From Reyranella sp. (lineage in GTDB: Bacteria; Pseudomonadota; Alphaproteobacteria; Reyranellales; Reyranellaceae), in the NCBI GenBank assembly GCA_029946105.1, contig JAQSDW010000127.1:1-33179 (forward strand): a stretch of DNA of 33,179 nt, in the 5' to 3' direction. Position numbers and translations under genes: made by a program. Shown here one piece after another: positions 16,364 through 23,881 of the stretch (the stretch's first letter is position 1; every line of letters begins with the position of its first letter). The notes under the pieces are model-generated. The model was not told the origin of the DNA and searched no databases. It was given only the letters and a program-made list of their open reading frames with translations.

Positions 16364-16702
16364 GTGTCGGTCCGGCTCCGCCTCGACAAACCATGGCGGC
16401 CGCTGACGCCGGAAGAAGCCGCACGGCTGCCGGGTCAGCTCGGCGTCTACCAGATCGCCGATGCCGAGGGCGCCATTCTCTATATCGGCCAGGCCGGCGG
16501 CCGCTCGCCGTTCGGCCTGCGCAGCGAACTCGTGCGCGAGGCAGAGGAACGCGGCCCGGGCCGGCAGTTCCGTGTCGAAGTGAACATGCAATATCGCAGC
16601 CGCTGGTTCGAACTGCTGATGGTCCACAAGGCCGACCACGGCGAGCTGCCGCCCGACAACGCCAAGAACCCGCCGCCGCTGGGACGATTGAGCCCGGCCT
16701 GA
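16364..16702 (+). CDS. Small GIY-YIG-like domain protein
   Basis: 112 residues. The GIY-YIG beta hairpin is visible as GVY (27-29) and YIG (40-42) with ten residues between, followed by a helix with the family Arg53 in FGLRSEL, and a later WFELL helix that may hold the metal-binding Glu. It is about the size of one bare nuclease domain with no DNA-binding extension. The start is GTG 16364, one base after the preceding stop. Its position inside an acyl-CoA operon, directly before the acyl-CoA dehydrogenase, gives no hint of a DNA target. It may be a nuclease, or a domain used for another purpose. Function unknown. Confidence 0.8.
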   Translation: MSVRLRLDKPWRPLTPEEAARLPGQLGVYQIADAEGAILYIGQAGGRSPFGLRSELVREAEERGPGRQFRVEVNMQYRSRWFELLMVHKADHGELPPDNAKNPPPLGRLSPA

Positions 16703-16711
16703 GAGAGAGCC

Positions 16712-17878
16712 ATGGATTTCGAACCGAGCGAAGAACAGCAACTGCTGATCGACCAGGTCCGCCGCTTTGTGCGGGAAGAGATCATCCCGCTCGAGGCCAA
16801 GCTCGACCCTGACGCGGCGGAACTCGATCCCGCCGATCACGCCAGGCTGGTCGAGAAGACCAAGGCGATGGGACTGTTCGGCATCGACATCCCGAAGGAA
16901 TACGGCGGTCCCGACATCGACATCGTGACCCGCGTGCTGCTGGCCATCGAGATGGCGCAGCATCGCGCCGGCCTCTACGTGCCATGCTACGGCACCTTCG
17001 GCGGCGCGGGCCTGGCCCAGATCTTCGAAGCCAACGAGGACCAGAAGGAGCGCTACCTCTATCCGACGCTGCGCGGCGAGAAGAAGGCCTTCTTCGGCCT
17101 CACCGAACCGTCGGGCGGCAGCGATCCGGCGCGCGCCATCCAGACCAAGGCTGAGCGCAAGGACAACGGCTGGCTGCTGAACGGCGCCAAGATCTTCATC
17201 TCCAATGCCGACCGCGCGCAGTATGGCATCGTGTTTGCCCGCACCGACGCCTCGAAGGGCCGGGCCGGCATAACCTGCTTCCTCATCGATTCCGACACGC
17301 CGGGCTTTCACGTGCGCCGCGTCGTGCACACGCTGCGCTCCTCGCACTACGCGACCGAGCTCGAGTTCAAGGATTGCTGGGTCTCCGACCATCAGGTGCT
17401 GGGCGAGGTCAACAAGGGCTTCGCCGTCGCCAACGACCGCCTCACACGCCAGCGCATCCCCTACGCCGCGGGTTGTATCGGCGTCGCCATCGCCGCCCAC
17501 GAGATGGCGATCGAATGGGCCAAGATGCGCAACACCTTCGGCGAGAAGCTGGCCAATCGCCAAGCCGTCCAATGGATGCTGGTCGACAACGAGATCGACA
17601 TTCGGACGGCCAAACACTTCACCCTGGAAGCCGCCGAGAAGGCGCGCCGCGGGCTACCGTTCCGCATCGAAGCCTCGATCGCCAAGCTCACGGCCTCGGA
17701 AGGCGGTGGTCGCGTCGTCGACCGCTCGATGCAAATTCATGGCGGCATGGGTATGACCAAGGACCTGCCGCTGGAGCGCTGGTATCGCGAGATGCGCATC
17801 CGGCGCGTCGGCGAAGGCCCGAGCGAGGTTCAGCGCATGGTGATCGCGCGCGAGATCCTGGGCAGCAACCTGCGATGA
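16712..17878 (+). CDS. Acyl-CoA dehydrogenase
   Basis: A 388-residue FAD enzyme of standard length. N-terminal helical domain (about 1-118), middle beta domain (about 120-215) with the FAD/substrate segments FFGLTEPSGGSDP and KIFISNADRAQ, and a C-terminal four-helix domain with RQAVQWMLVDNEID, MQIHGGMGMTKDLP and the terminal RRVGEGPSEVQR segment that carries the catalytic-base Glu in the medium-chain-type group. It would oxidise an acyl-CoA to the 2-enoyl-CoA, passing electrons to ETF. Together with the upstream crotonase and downstream CoA transferase this forms a catabolic cassette for one carboxylic acid. Its stop overlaps the next start by four bases. Confidence 0.95.
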   Translation: MDFEPSEEQQLLIDQVRRFVREEIIPLEAKLDPDAAELDPADHARLVEKTKAMGLFGIDIPKEYGGPDIDIVTRVLLAIEMAQHRAGLYVPCYGTFGGAGLAQIFEANEDQKERYLYPTLRGEKKAFFGLTEPSGGSDPARAIQTKAERKDNGWLLNGAKIFISNADRAQYGIVFARTDASKGRAGITCFLIDSDTPGFHVRRVVHTLRSSHYATELEFKDCWVSDHQVLGEVNKGFAVANDRLTRQRIPYAAGCIGVAIAAHEMAIEWAKMRNTFGEKLANRQAVQWMLVDNEIDIRTAKHFTLEAAEKARRGLPFRIEASIAKLTASEGGGRVVDRSMQIHGGMGMTKDLPLERWYREMRIRRVGEGPSEVQRMVIAREILGSNLR

Positions 17879-18996
17879 GCGCGGGACCTCTCGCCGGCCT
17901 CAAGGTCGTCGAATTCGGCCAGAATCTGGCCGGCCCCTACTGTGGCCAGATCCTGGCCTTCCTCGGCGCCGAGGTGATCAAGGTCGAGCGACCGGAAGGC
18001 GACGATGCGCGCAAATGGGGGCCTCCGTTCGTCGAAGGCGATGCCACAGGCTTCATCGCCCTCAACCGCGGCAAGAAATCGATCACCTGCGATCTCGGCG
18101 ACTCAAAGCAGCGCGAGGCCCTGATCGAGCGCATCGGAACGGCCGACATCTTCGTGCACAATTTGCGAGCCGACGTGCCGGGCAAGTTCGGCTTCGATGG
18201 CCCCACGCTCACCAAACGCTTCCCGCGCCTGATCTATGCCGACCTTGGCGCCTTCGGCCACCTCGGGCCATGGAAGGAGCGACCCGGGTACGAGCCGATC
18301 ATCCAGGCGGTCGCCGGACTGATCTCGCTGAACGGTGATCCGTCGGGACCCGAGGCACGCATCGGCGTCTCGATCATCGACCTGTCGACCGGCATGTGGA
18401 CGGCGATCGGCGTGTTGGCCGCGCTGGCCAAGCGTACGGCGACCGGCCAAGGCAGTCTGGTGAACACCTCGCTGTTCGAGAGCGGCCTGATGTGGACGTC
18501 GAACCATGTCGCCGGCTGGTCGGTGACGGACAAGATGCCGCCGCGGCAAGGCACCGGCCATCCCTCGCTCACGCCTTACCAGGCGTTCGAATGCAGCGAC
18601 GGGCCGCTGATGATCTGCCCCGGCAACGACCGGCTGTGGCGCAAGTTCGCCGAAGCGCTGGGCCATCCCGAGTGGCCAGACGAAGCCCGCTTCGAGACCA
18701 ACGTGCAGCGCGCCGAGCAACGCGAGATGCTGCTGGGCATGATCTCCGAGATCATGAAGAAGGAAAGCCGAGCCTACTGGTCGGCCAAGCTCGACGCGCT
18801 GGGCGTGCCCAACGGGCCGCTGAATTCGGTCCCGCAGGTGATGGAACTGGCACAAGTGGCGGCACTTGCCATGTTCAGCCGGCCCTATGCCGGCTCGAAC
18901 GCCCTGTTCCATGGCCTGCCGCTCAGCATCGACGGCAAACGCGCCGGGGCTACGGCGAAGGCGCCGAAAATCGGCGAGCACGACGGCAAAATCTGA
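17875..18996 (+). CDS. Family III CoA transferase (CaiB/BaiF type)
   Basis: 373 residues from ATG 17875, which overlaps the acyl-CoA dehydrogenase stop (ATGA). The N-terminus GLKVVEFGQNLAGPYCGQIL and KVERPEGDDAR are classic for CaiB/BaiF proteins. The predicted nucleophile Asp169 (in SIIDLSTG) sits exactly where formyl-CoA transferase has its catalytic Asp. These enzymes move CoA between carboxylic acids, often from succinyl-CoA. The frame is open far upstream over the preceding gene, but that part is a shadow. It is the last gene of the operon; the next gene is convergent and begins 3 bp away, so there is no room for a terminator between them. Confidence 0.94.
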   Translation: MSAGPLAGLKVVEFGQNLAGPYCGQILAFLGAEVIKVERPEGDDARKWGPPFVEGDATGFIALNRGKKSITCDLGDSKQREALIERIGTADIFVHNLRADVPGKFGFDGPTLTKRFPRLIYADLGAFGHLGPWKERPGYEPIIQAVAGLISLNGDPSGPEARIGVSIIDLSTGMWTAIGVLAALAKRTATGQGSLVNTSLFESGLMWTSNHVAGWSVTDKMPPRQGTGHPSLTPYQAFECSDGPLMICPGNDRLWRKFAEALGHPEWPDEARFETNVQRAEQREMLLGMISEIMKKESRAYWSAKLDALGVPNGPLNSVPQVMELAQVAALAMFSRPYAGSNALFHGLPLSIDGKRAGATAKAPKIGEHDGKI

Positions 18997-18999
18997 GCG

Positions 19000-19878
19000 T
19001 CAGCCGGCGAAGCTCAGGCAGTACTCGCGCACGCGTTCGATGGGAATGCGGGCGTGACTTTGGACGATGATGAACTTGCCGCCGGGATCCTTGCCATTGG
19101 GCAACAGCACCTTCCGCTCGAAGTCGTCGGCGGCCCAGACGCAGGACTTTCTCGAGAACAGCTGCGTGTCGGCATAGTAGCAAGGGTCCCAGTGCGCGTG
19201 ATAGTCGAACAAATTGCCCTTGAGTTCGGCTACGCTGGTGTAGAGCGAATACTCCGTCCACGGCACCGTCTTGATCTTGCGGCCCAGCCAATAGCAAAGC
19301 GACGTGATCCCGTCGAAGGGCCCGAAGCGGAGATGTCGAAGGGTCTGGGCGGTCAGATCACCGTGGAGGATGTTCGGCGTCACCGATAGGCCATGTGCCT
19401 CGGCATCGAAAGGAACGCCCACTATCTTGGAGACATGGCGCCACCAGTCATGATGCGCCTTCGGCTCCCAGCGCGATATCGCCAGCCGATTCTTGATGAA
19501 GGTCGTTTCATCGAAGTCGCCGACACAGCAGACGTCCGAATCCAGAGTCAGGAAGCCGCCGAAACCCAGCATCGACGGAACCTGGAGCTTCACGATCTGC
19601 TGCCGATACCACCCCGTCATCAAGTAGAAGCTGCTGCCCATGGCAAAGAAGTCGCTCTCCGGGCGCACCGAGACGTCGAGGTTCGGAAAGCGCGGCAGGC
19701 TGTTGCGCAGTTCTTGAGCGTCCCGGCGTGGTGCAACAATCAGAAGCTCGAAGGGGGCCCGGCCACGCCAGTGGCGGGCCAACGACTCGATCAGGAGGCC
19801 GGCACGCCCAAGGTCATCCCGGCGCTTCATACGTCGCAGAGCGAGGGGAAGAATGGCTTGGCGAACTTCGGTGAACAT
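19000..19878 (-). CDS. DUF6492-like protein, possible glycosyltransferase fold
   Basis: 292 residues, soluble, no signal peptide. Strand-like segment ELLIVAP near residue 44, a long helical and strand middle, and TLDSDVCCVGDFD at about 110-122, which looks like the DxD metal/nucleotide-sugar motif of GT-A glycosyltransferases. The general pattern (LLIESL, then an LDSD motif, later FDYHAHWDP and FIIVQSH) resembles DUF6492 proteins, which are thought to be glycosyltransferase-related; I cannot confirm this by search. The ATG at 19878 has only a weak AGGG upstream. It is convergent with the CoA-transferase gene and has no clear functional partner; a small-RNA terminator lies about 120 bp upstream of its start. 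Confidence 0.8.
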   Translation of the reverse strand: MFTEVRQAILPLALRRMKRRDDLGRAGLLIESLARHWRGRAPFELLIVAPRRDAQELRNSLPRFPNLDVSVRPESDFFAMGSSFYLMTGWYRQQIVKLQVPSMLGFGGFLTLDSDVCCVGDFDETTFIKNRLAISRWEPKAHHDWWRHVSKIVGVPFDAEAHGLSVTPNILHGDLTAQTLRHLRFGPFDGITSLCYWLGRKIKTVPWTEYSLYTSVAELKGNLFDYHAHWDPCYYADTQLFSRKSCVWAADDFERKVLLPNGKDPGGKFIIVQSHARIPIERVREYCLSFAG

Positions 19879-19998
19879 CGGCCCTGTCGGGTTGGAAACT
19901 ACAGAAGGCGTGTGCCCACATCTACGTGAATTGGTGTCGGGGGCTCCCGTTTACCCCAACCAGCGGCATTTCGCCCGGATCGCAGGCGCCGCCGGGAC

Positions 19999-20027
19999 AA
20001 AAAAACGCCGGGCCAAAAGGCCCGGCG
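19999..20027 (-). terminator. Strong rho-independent terminator
   Basis: Perfect 9-bp stem CGCCGGGCC (20006-20014) with GGCCCGGCG (20019-20027), 4-nt loop, followed on the minus strand by seven T (19999-20005 read as A on plus). It ends the candidate small RNA and insulates the DUF6492-like gene from upstream transcription. Confidence 0.93.
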
Positions 20028-20096
20028 AGTTAAACAGGGAGGCTTCACGTCTGGGAGACGTGGGATCAAACGGATCCCGAGTTTCGATGACGATCA
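19999..20096 (-). ncRNA. Candidate trans-acting small RNA (about 98 nt)
   Basis: Read on the minus strand, 5' to 3': hairpin GGGATC/GATCCC with 5-nt loop (20078-20062), hairpin CACGTCT/AGACGTG with loop CCC (20062-20046), a single-stranded linker with CCTCCC (20042-20037), then the terminator stem and seven U. CCTCCC is complementary to Shine-Dalgarno sequences and recurs in known alphaproteobacterial trans-acting sRNAs. An EcfG-like promoter lies just upstream. The 5' end is estimated from that promoter. Seen directly: the hairpins, linker and terminator. Inferred: that it is an independent transcript rather than the LysR 3' UTR. Confidence 0.6.
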
Positions 20097-20101
20097 GAAC
20101 A

Positions 20102-20127
20102 AACCGTTCGTATCGAAGACCTGTTCC
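20102..20127 (-). promoter_or_regulatory. EcfG-like promoter for the candidate small RNA
   Basis: On the minus strand GGAAC (20127-20123) is followed by a 17-nt spacer and GGTT (20105-20102). The general-stress sigma EcfG of alphaproteobacteria recognises GGAAC, 16-17 nt, cGTT. One base of the -10 deviates. Start of transcription would be near 20096. Confidence 0.4.
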
Positions 20128-20231
20128 AAACCTATTCCTCGGCGAATGTATTGCTAGAGCCTATGTGTGGAATACAGGCATGCGAGGAGCGCATGCCTTT
20201 CACTGACTATGCAATCCTGCAAGTCTCATCG

Positions 20232-21122
20232 TCAGAATCGCGTCTCCGCGACCTTCCGCAGGAGGAAATCGCGGAACACCGCGATGCGTTTGGAGTGCCG
20301 CAGCTCCTCAGGGTAGGTGAAATACACATCGGTCGTACGGACATTAAGGTCCGGCAGGACGTTCTCGAGCTTCGTCGATTCCCGGGCGAGATAGTCCGGT
20401 AGCGAGGCGATGCCGAGACCCGATTCGACCGCCCGGAAGATGCCGTAGACGTTGTTGACGCGCAGCACGACGACCCGGGCCGAGGGGTCGACATTGCCTT
20501 CGCGCAGGAGCCAATTGACGTCCTGCACCGGTGCCCGGGCATCCTCGCCGAAGATTATCAGGCGATGCTGGTCGAGTTCCTCGACGGTCTTGGGCTTCCC
20601 GTATTTCTGGATGTAGCCATGCGAGGCGTAGACGTGGCTGCGCACGGTCAGCAGGTGCCGCTGAACGAGCCCTGGCTGGCGCGGCATGACCATGCGGATC
20701 GCCACGTCGGCTTCGCGCATGCCGAGATCGAGTTCGTTGTCGGAGAGCACCAGGCTGACGTCGATGTCGGGATACATCGCAATGAATTCGTGCATCTGGG
20801 CAGTGAGCCACGTCGAGCCGAAGCCGACCGCCGCCGTCACCTTCAGGCGACCGGCAGGCTTGTCCTGGTTGGCGCGCAACAGCGCCTCGGCGGTATTCAC
20901 CTTGGCGGCCATGTCGCGCGCGGTGCGATAGAGCAACTCACCCTGCTCGGTCAGGATGAGGCCACGCGCATGGCGGTGAAACAGCATGACGCCGAGCTGC
21001 TCCTCGAGCGCGCCGATCTGGCGCGAGATCGCCGACTGGCTGAGCTTCAGGGTCTCGCCGGCGTGCGTGAAGCTGCCGGCGTCGGCTACGGCCTGGAAAA
21101 TCCGCAGCTTGTCCCAGTCCAT
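20232..21122 (-). CDS. lsrB: LysR-family regulator, LsrB/VtlR-like
   Basis: 296 residues: winged helix-turn-helix at about 3-62 and a periplasmic-binding-protein-like effector domain at about 90-290. The N-terminus MDWDKLRIFQAVADAGSFTH with LSQSAISRQ and FHRHARGLILTEQGELLY closely matches LsrB of rhizobia and VtlR of Brucella, and in rhizobia lsrB also lies next to trxB, as here (60 bp downstream of trxB, same strand). LsrB-type proteins control oxidative-stress, envelope and symbiosis or virulence genes. This homologue contains no cysteine at all, so thiol-based sensing by the protein itself is excluded. Symbol assigned by N-terminal pattern and neighbourhood; the regulon is not deducible. 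Confidence 0.85.
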   Translation of the reverse strand: MDWDKLRIFQAVADAGSFTHAGETLKLSQSAISRQIGALEEQLGVMLFHRHARGLILTEQGELLYRTARDMAAKVNTAEALLRANQDKPAGRLKVTAAVGFGSTWLTAQMHEFIAMYPDIDVSLVLSDNELDLGMREADVAIRMVMPRQPGLVQRHLLTVRSHVYASHGYIQKYGKPKTVEELDQHRLIIFGEDARAPVQDVNWLLREGNVDPSARVVVLRVNNVYGIFRAVESGLGIASLPDYLARESTKLENVLPDLNVRTTDVYFTYPEELRHSKRIAVFRDFLLRKVAETRF

Positions 21123-21182
21123 GACATCGCCTCCCTAAGGCGTTTGGCGTTGCACGCCAAACGCTGAGCCCGCGCCACCTGC

Positions 21183-22154
21183 CTATTCGGCAGCCTGCGC
21201 GAGACGCGCCTCCCGGCCCGCCAACCACTTCTCCGCCTCGAGCGCGGCCATGCAGCCGGTGCCGGCCGCCGTGACGGCCTGGCGAAAGATCTTGTCCTGC
21301 ACGTCGCCTGCGGCGTAGACACCCTCGACATCGGTCGACGTCGAGTCCGGCTTGGTGATCAGGTAGCCTTCGCTGTCCATGGCCAGCTTGCCTTTGAACA
21401 GCTCTGTATTGGGCGAGTGGCCGATGGCGATGAACACGCCGTCGGTGGCGAGTTCCTGCTCGACGCCGGTCTTGACGTTGCGGGCCCGAACGCCCGTGAC
21501 CAGCGGCGCCGGCGTCTTCTCGCCCAGAATTTCCTGCACCGCGTGGTCCCACAGCACGGTGACCTTGGGATTGTTGAACAGCCGATCCTGCAGGATCTTC
21601 TCGGCGCGGAAAGAATTGCGGCGATGGACCAGAGTCACCTTCGAGGCGTGATGCGTGAGATAGAGCGCCTCCTCGACCGCAGTGTTGCCGCCACCCACGA
21701 CAACCACTTCCTTGCCCCGGAAGAAGAATCCGTCACAGGTCGCACACGCCGACACGCCGCCACCGCGGAACGTCTCCTCGGTCGGTAGCCCGAGCCATTT
21801 TGCAGTGGCGCCGGTGGATATGATGAGCGCATCGGCCTCGTAGCGATCGCCCGAGTCGCCGAGACAGACGAACGGCCGGCGACTGAGGTCGACCTCGACG
21901 ATGGTGTCGAAGAAAAGCTCGGTGCCGACGTGCTCGGCCTGCTTCTGCATCTGCTCCATCAACCAGGGACCCTGGATGACATCGGCGAAGCCCGGATAGT
22001 TTTCGACATCGGTCGTGATGGTGAGCTGGCCGCCTGGCTGAATGCCCTGCACCAGCATCGGCTTCAGGCTCGCCCGCGCCGCGTAGATCGCCGCCGTGTA
22101 GCCGGCGGGCCCTGACCCCAGAATAAGCACTTTGCTGCGATGAGTTGCTGCCAT
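21183..22154 (-). CDS. trxB: Thioredoxin-disulfide reductase
   Basis: 323 residues from ATG 22154. The FAD-binding GSGPAGYTAAIYAARA motif starts at about 13, the redox-active CATC is at 137-140, the NADPH motif VVGGGNTAVEEALYL follows, and the C-terminal FAD motif GVYAAGDVQDKIFRQ is complete. The enzyme reduces thioredoxin with NADPH in the cytosol. The frame is open 34 codons further upstream, with an alternative ATG at 22181; the family begins at MAATHRSKVLILG-like sequence, so 22154 is used. It is a low-molecular-weight enzyme with a normal Cys pair and no Sec. It is transcribed divergently from the Lrp-type gene and followed by the LsrB-like gene. Confidence 0.97.
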   Translation of the reverse strand: MAATHRSKVLILGSGPAGYTAAIYAARASLKPMLVQGIQPGGQLTITTDVENYPGFADVIQGPWLMEQMQKQAEHVGTELFFDTIVEVDLSRRPFVCLGDSGDRYEADALIISTGATAKWLGLPTEETFRGGGVSACATCDGFFFRGKEVVVVGGGNTAVEEALYLTHHASKVTLVHRRNSFRAEKILQDRLFNNPKVTVLWDHAVQEILGEKTPAPLVTGVRARNVKTGVEQELATDGVFIAIGHSPNTELFKGKLAMDSEGYLITKPDSTSTDVEGVYAAGDVQDKIFRQAVTAAGTGCMAALEAEKWLAGREARLAQAAE

Positions 22155-22177
22155 GTCCGTCCCGCATCCCGCCTTCC

Positions 22178-22198
22178 GCATATCTCTCACATATATGC
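22178..22198. promoter_or_regulatory. Dyad in the trxB/Lrp divergent region
   Basis: GCATAT (22178-22183) and ATATGC (22193-22198) are perfect arms around a 9-bp spacer. The site lies 24 bp upstream of the trxB start and 135 bp upstream of the Lrp-type gene. It could be an operator for the adjacent Lrp or LysR protein. It is weak evidence from symmetry only. Confidence 0.3.
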
Positions 22199-22277
22199 AA
22201 ACCTCGCCATCGTTGCACGGCCTAATGAGATTTGCGCGCAATTGTTCACGGTGCATGTGCTGATTCTCGCAACTTTA

Positions 22278-22306
22278 TTGCGCCGATGGCATGGTTCTGG
22301 CATAGA
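22278..22306 (+). promoter_or_regulatory. Possible sigma-70-type promoter of the Lrp-type gene
   Basis: TTGCGC (22278-22283), a 17-bp spacer and CATAGA (22301-22306) lie 27 bp before the ATG at 22333. The -35 fits well and the -10 poorly, as is common in alphaproteobacteria. Confidence 0.35.
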
Positions 22307-22332
22307 GCGCGGCCAACGGAGGAACGCATAAG

Positions 22333-22809
22333 ATGGCCCGCGCAAAGCTCGATCGAATCGACCGGCGCATTCTGAGCGACCTGCAGTCAAACGGTCGGAT
22401 GACCAATGTCGATCTGGCGGAACGCGCCGGCATTTCTGCACCGCCATGCTTGCGACGGGTCCGCGCCCTCGAACGTGCCGGCATCATCAAAGGCTATCAT
22501 GCTGAACTCAGCCCCGAGGCGCTGGGCTACAGCGTCTCCGTGTTCGCTCTGGTGGGGCTGAACAGCCAGGCCGAGGCCGATCTCAAGTCGTTCGAGGAGC
22601 TGATCGCCAAGTGGGACGAGGTCCGCGAGTGCCACATGCTCGCCGGCGAGGCCGACTTCCTGCTGAAGATCGTGGCGGAAACCTGGGATGAATATCAGAA
22701 ATTCCTGACGACCCGCCTCACCTCTGCCCCCAACGTCAGCCACGTGAAGTCGATGATGGTGTTCCGCACCGCCAAGCAGATGCCAGGGGTGCCTATCCCC
22801 GTCGAATGA
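22333..22809 (+). CDS. Lrp/AsnC-family transcriptional regulator
   Basis: 158 residues. The N-terminal helix-turn-helix shows LDRIDRRILSDLQSNGR, then SAPPCLRRVRALERAGII, and the C-terminal RAM domain (about 70-150) has the ligand-binding alpha-beta fold with CHMLAGEADFLLKI. Such proteins bind amino acids and act as octamers on many promoters, usually controlling a neighbouring gene and themselves. GGAGG ten bases before ATG 22333 supports the start. It is divergent from trxB and its stop overlaps an ATG of the next frame (ATGA), suggesting co-transcription with the NTF2-like gene. The effector is not deducible. Confidence 0.93.
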   Translation: MARAKLDRIDRRILSDLQSNGRMTNVDLAERAGISAPPCLRRVRALERAGIIKGYHAELSPEALGYSVSVFALVGLNSQAEADLKSFEELIAKWDEVRECHMLAGEADFLLKIVAETWDEYQKFLTTRLTSAPNVSHVKSMMVFRTAKQMPGVPIPVE

Positions 22810-22823
22810 GAAAAGGACAGACA

Positions 22824-23222
22824 ATGGACGGAACTGCCGCGCCCACTATGTCCCCCGATGTCACCTTCGAACGCTTGCATGAGATCGCTGACGCTTTTGC
22901 CCGTCACGACGTCGAAGGGATCATCAGCTTCTTCGCCGAGGACGGCGAGTTCCGGAATGCCAAGGGGCCTCACCATTGGGGCCAGAGCTTCAAGGGCAAG
23001 GCCGCCATCCGAAGCTACTTCGAGCCGCTGTTTGCGGGTACCAGCGACGTCAAATGGCAGCACACCAGCGAATTCATCTGCGGTAACCGGGCGGTCACGG
23101 AGTGGCACCGGACCGCCACGCTCGCCAGCGGCGAGCGCCAGGAATGGCTGGGCTGCGACCTCTACACCTTCCGCCGCAGCCTGATCGTGATGAAGGACAC
23201 TTACGTCAAAGTCGTCGTCTGA
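22824..23222 (+). CDS. SnoaL/NTF2-like protein
   Basis: 132 residues from ATG 22824, preferred because AAAAGGA lies about six bases upstream. An earlier ATG at 22806 overlaps the Lrp stop and adds six residues. The pattern is a SnoaL-like NTF2 fold: helix FERLHEIADAFARHD, then GIISFFAEDGEFRNAKG, KGKAAIRSYFEPLF, and strands with VTEWHRTATLASG and GCDLYTF. Members include limonene-epoxide hydrolase-like and ketosteroid-isomerase-like enzymes as well as proteins without known activity. It is unrelated in sequence detail to the other NTF2-like protein at 3909-4289. It is probably cotranscribed with the Lrp-type gene. Function unknown. Confidence 0.85.
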   Translation: MDGTAAPTMSPDVTFERLHEIADAFARHDVEGIISFFAEDGEFRNAKGPHHWGQSFKGKAAIRSYFEPLFAGTSDVKWQHTSEFICGNRAVTEWHRTATLASGERQEWLGCDLYTFRRSLIVMKDTYVKVVV

Positions 23223-23247
23223 TCCGAATTTCCTCTTGCGGGATACG

Positions 23248-23278
23248 CCGTGTATGGATAGCTTCCATAAATACACGG
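23248..23278. repeat. Inverted repeat upstream of the YciB-like gene
   Basis: CCGTGTAT (23248-23255) and ATACACGG (23271-23278) are perfect 8-bp arms; GGA (23256-23258) and TCC can extend the stem past a small bulge. No T-run follows. It lies between the NTF2-like stop and the YciB-like start and could be an operator or a weak mRNA 3' hairpin. Confidence 0.5.
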
Positions 23279-23311
23279 TGTAGCAATTAACCGCGGCGGA
23301 GGTCACGAGCC

Positions 23312-23881
23312 ATGAAGAATCTCTTCCAGGCGTCCCGGGTCCTGCTGCTCGACATGGCGTCGACGCTCCTCTTTCTCGCCGTTTATCTGGCGACCGGCAG
23401 CATCCTGCTGGCAGTGGCGCTCGGCATGGCGCTGGGGATCGGGCAGATCGCCTGGGAACTCGTGCGGAGGCGGCCCGTCGAGGCCCTGCAATGGTTGAGC
23501 CTGCTGATCATCCTGGTCTCGGGTACGGCGACCTTCTTCACCAACGATCCGGTCTTCGTGATGCTGAAGCCGACCGTGATCTACGTCATCGTGGGCATCG
23601 TGATGCTGCGACGCGGCTGGATGAACCGCTACCTGCCGCCGATCGCGCTGGCCACAGTGCCGGACCTCGGCATCACCTTTGGCTATGTCTGGGCAGGACT
23701 GATGTTCTTCTCGGCCGCCCTCAACATCGCGCTTGCCCTCACGCTCGATCCCTCGACCTGGGCGGCGGTAAAGTCGGTGTGGGCGATCGGCAGCAAGCTT
23801 GCATTGTTCGGGATTCAGTACGCCGTGATGAAGTCGACCGGCGTTCGTCGCGCACGGGCGATGATGGCCGCCGCTACTTGA
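23312..23881 (+). CDS. yciB: Inner-membrane protein of the YciB / intracellular septation protein A family
   Basis: 189 residues and almost wholly hydrophobic, with about five or six membrane helices (roughly 15-35, 38-50, 60-78, 86-100, 112-140, 155-175). The family signature is GTATFFTNDPVFVMLKPTVIY, matching the conserved loop before the KPT helix of YciB, and a later FSAALNIALAL and TWAAVKSVWAIG. YciB proteins are linked to cell-envelope synthesis and division; exact activity is not established. The gene ends convergent with greA, the two coding regions overlapping by eight bases at 23874-23881. GGCGGAGG lies about nine bases before ATG 23312. Confidence 0.88.
   Translation: MKNLFQASRVLLLDMASTLLFLAVYLATGSILLAVALGMALGIGQIAWELVRRRPVEALQWLSLLIILVSGTATFFTNDPVFVMLKPTVIYVIVGIVMLRRGWMNRYLPPIALATVPDLGITFGYVWAGLMFFSAALNIALALTLDPSTWAAVKSVWAIGSKLALFGIQYAVMKSTGVRRARAMMAAAT

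Larger units (their letters stand above)
19879..20231. other. Intergenic region holding a candidate small RNA
   Basis: 353 bp between two minus-strand genes with no credible protein. From left to right: a stretch with nothing notable (19879-19998), the small RNA with terminator and promoter described separately (19999-20127), then a perfect 9-bp hairpin AGGCATGCG (20176-20184) with CGCATGCCT (20190-20198) lying 34 bp past the LysR stop. That hairpin has no T-run on the minus strand but may mark the 3' end of the LysR mRNA. Confidence 0.7.

Noticed and set aside
20176..20198. Perfect 9-bp hairpin after the LysR gene as an intrinsic terminator
   Set aside because: There is no U-run after it on the minus strand, so it is noted only as a possible mRNA-end structure.
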